Shown: piece by piece, positions 29,772 to 30,067 of the stretch
Numbering within the stretch: position 1 is the first letter of the stretch
How the letters are laid out: each line of letters opens with the position of its first letter
Assembly: GCA_964624825.1 (NCBI GenBank)
Contig: CAZUYD010000022.1
Coordinates: forward strand, 1 to 30,067
Direction of reading: 5' to 3'
Length of the DNA: 30,067 nt
Origin: Enorma sp964624825
Lineage (GTDB): Bacteria; Actinomycetota; Coriobacteriia; Coriobacteriales; Coriobacteriaceae
Notes under the pieces: generated by a model
What the model saw: the letters and a program-made list of their open reading frames with translations, nothing else
Database searches by the model: none
Told to the model about the DNA's origin: nothing
Position numbers and translations under genes: made by a program

Positions 29772-30067
29772 GCGCGTCTTCAGCATACTGGTCGATTCGT
29801 TCAGCCAGATACTCATCCCCGGGCTTACCGCGACCATCCCGCTTGCCGCGATCTCGTTCGCGCTCGCGCTGGTCATCGCCACCGTCGTCGCGCTTGTGCA
29901 ATATGCGCGCATTCCCGTGCTCGCGCAGCTCGCGCGATTCTACATATGGATCATCCGCGGTACGCCGTTGCTCATCCAGCTCTATGTGGTGTTCTACGGC
30001 CTGCCCGATCTGGGCATCACGCTCGACCCCTGGCCGAGCGCCATCATCGTCTTCTCCATCAACACGG
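29764..30067 (+). CDS. Amino-acid ABC transporter permease (HisM/GlnP type), partial
   Basis: The gene runs off the window end; 101 codons are visible from ATG 29764. A first hydrophobic segment (ILIPGLTATIPLAAISFALA) is followed by the motif RGTPLLIQLYVVFYGLP, the signature of polar amino-acid ABC permeases. Such proteins form the membrane pore with a binding protein and an ATPase. The start overlaps the preceding gene by 8 bp, indicating translational coupling; an in-frame GTG at 29755 is an alternative. Substrate-binding and ATPase genes should lie beyond the window. Confidence 0.88.
   Translation, partial: MDERVFSILVDSFSQILIPGLTATIPLAAISFALALVIATVVALVQYARIPVLAQLARFYIWIIRGTPLLIQLYVVFYGLPDLGITLDPWPSAIIVFSINT

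Noticed and set aside
1..30067. CRISPR array, prophage or insertion sequence
   Set aside because: No regularly spaced repeat-spacer units, integrase, transposase or phage genes were seen. The only tandem repeats are the CATTCAGG units and the 26-nt pair near 17335.

Overview
The window looks like about 30 kb of a draft chromosome from a high-GC gut actinobacterium of the class Coriobacteriia (Collinsella/Eggerthella-like). That placement is inferred from GC-rich third codon positions, the gene families present and the short SRP RNA; no 16S gene is in the window. The sequence contains a 100-N scaffold gap (18413-18512). The same 55 bases flank it on both sides, so it looks like an unmerged contig overlap and not missing DNA.

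Layout. (1) 1-2472: the 3' end of a probable branched-chain aminotransferase gene, tRNA-Ser(UGA) on the minus strand with encoded CCA, and one unusual ORF that joins a TadA-type tRNA adenosine deaminase to a glycerate 2-kinase. (2) 2636-6600, minus strand: a small SRP RNA followed by two translationally coupled ABC half-exporters. Their motifs predict a heterodimer with one degenerate ATPase site. (3) 6640-14675, plus strand: a regulatory region with about five copies of a CACAGAAT-type repeat, then a seven-gene operon for a polyol or rare sugar: two zinc-dependent dehydrogenases, an AlsE-like hexulose-6-phosphate epimerase, an MFS sugar porter, a class II ketose-bisphosphate aldolase, a PfkB sugar kinase and an aldo/keto reductase. 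A DeoR-family regulator (14824-15582) and an SDF-family symporter with an altered substrate motif follow. (4) 16984-17550: no gene, but a 165-bp element with 19-bp inverted ends and internal repeats. (5) 17551-22367: a hemolysin III/PAQR membrane protein, a CNNM/CorC-type CBS protein, a stand-alone protein resembling the N-terminal (HxxEH) domain of cyanophycin synthetase, a YtxH protein and a coupled PRC-barrel protein. (6) 22438-25463: a tandem pair of membrane-anchored NodB polysaccharide deacetylase homologues. The first has lost its metal and catalytic residues; the second keeps them. (7) 25464-29052: a structured leader that may contain a 10-codon upstream ORF, then a PRC/MgtE_N/CBS protein with an atypical membrane domain, and an NRAMP-family transporter whose motifs (DAGG, APW) fit the Mg2+-transporting NRMT branch. 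(8) 29053-end: an AT-rich promoter region, a small Cys-rich/coiled-coil protein whose start codon lies in a perfect 10-bp hairpin, and the start of an amino-acid ABC permease.

How the parts may work together (inference). The sugar operon supplies uptake, oxidation, phosphorylation, epimerisation and aldol cleavage, and is probably controlled by the linked DeoR protein acting at the phased repeats. Genes 25893-29052 look like a magnesium uptake/sensing operon under leader control. The deacetylase pair, YtxH and PRC-barrel genes suggest a cell-envelope theme. The points most worth a second look are the TadA-glycerate kinase fusion, the MgtE-like/NRMT operon with its leader, the HxxEH protein, the pseudo-deacetylase, the repeat array at 6916-7166 and the start-codon hairpin at 29337-29379.
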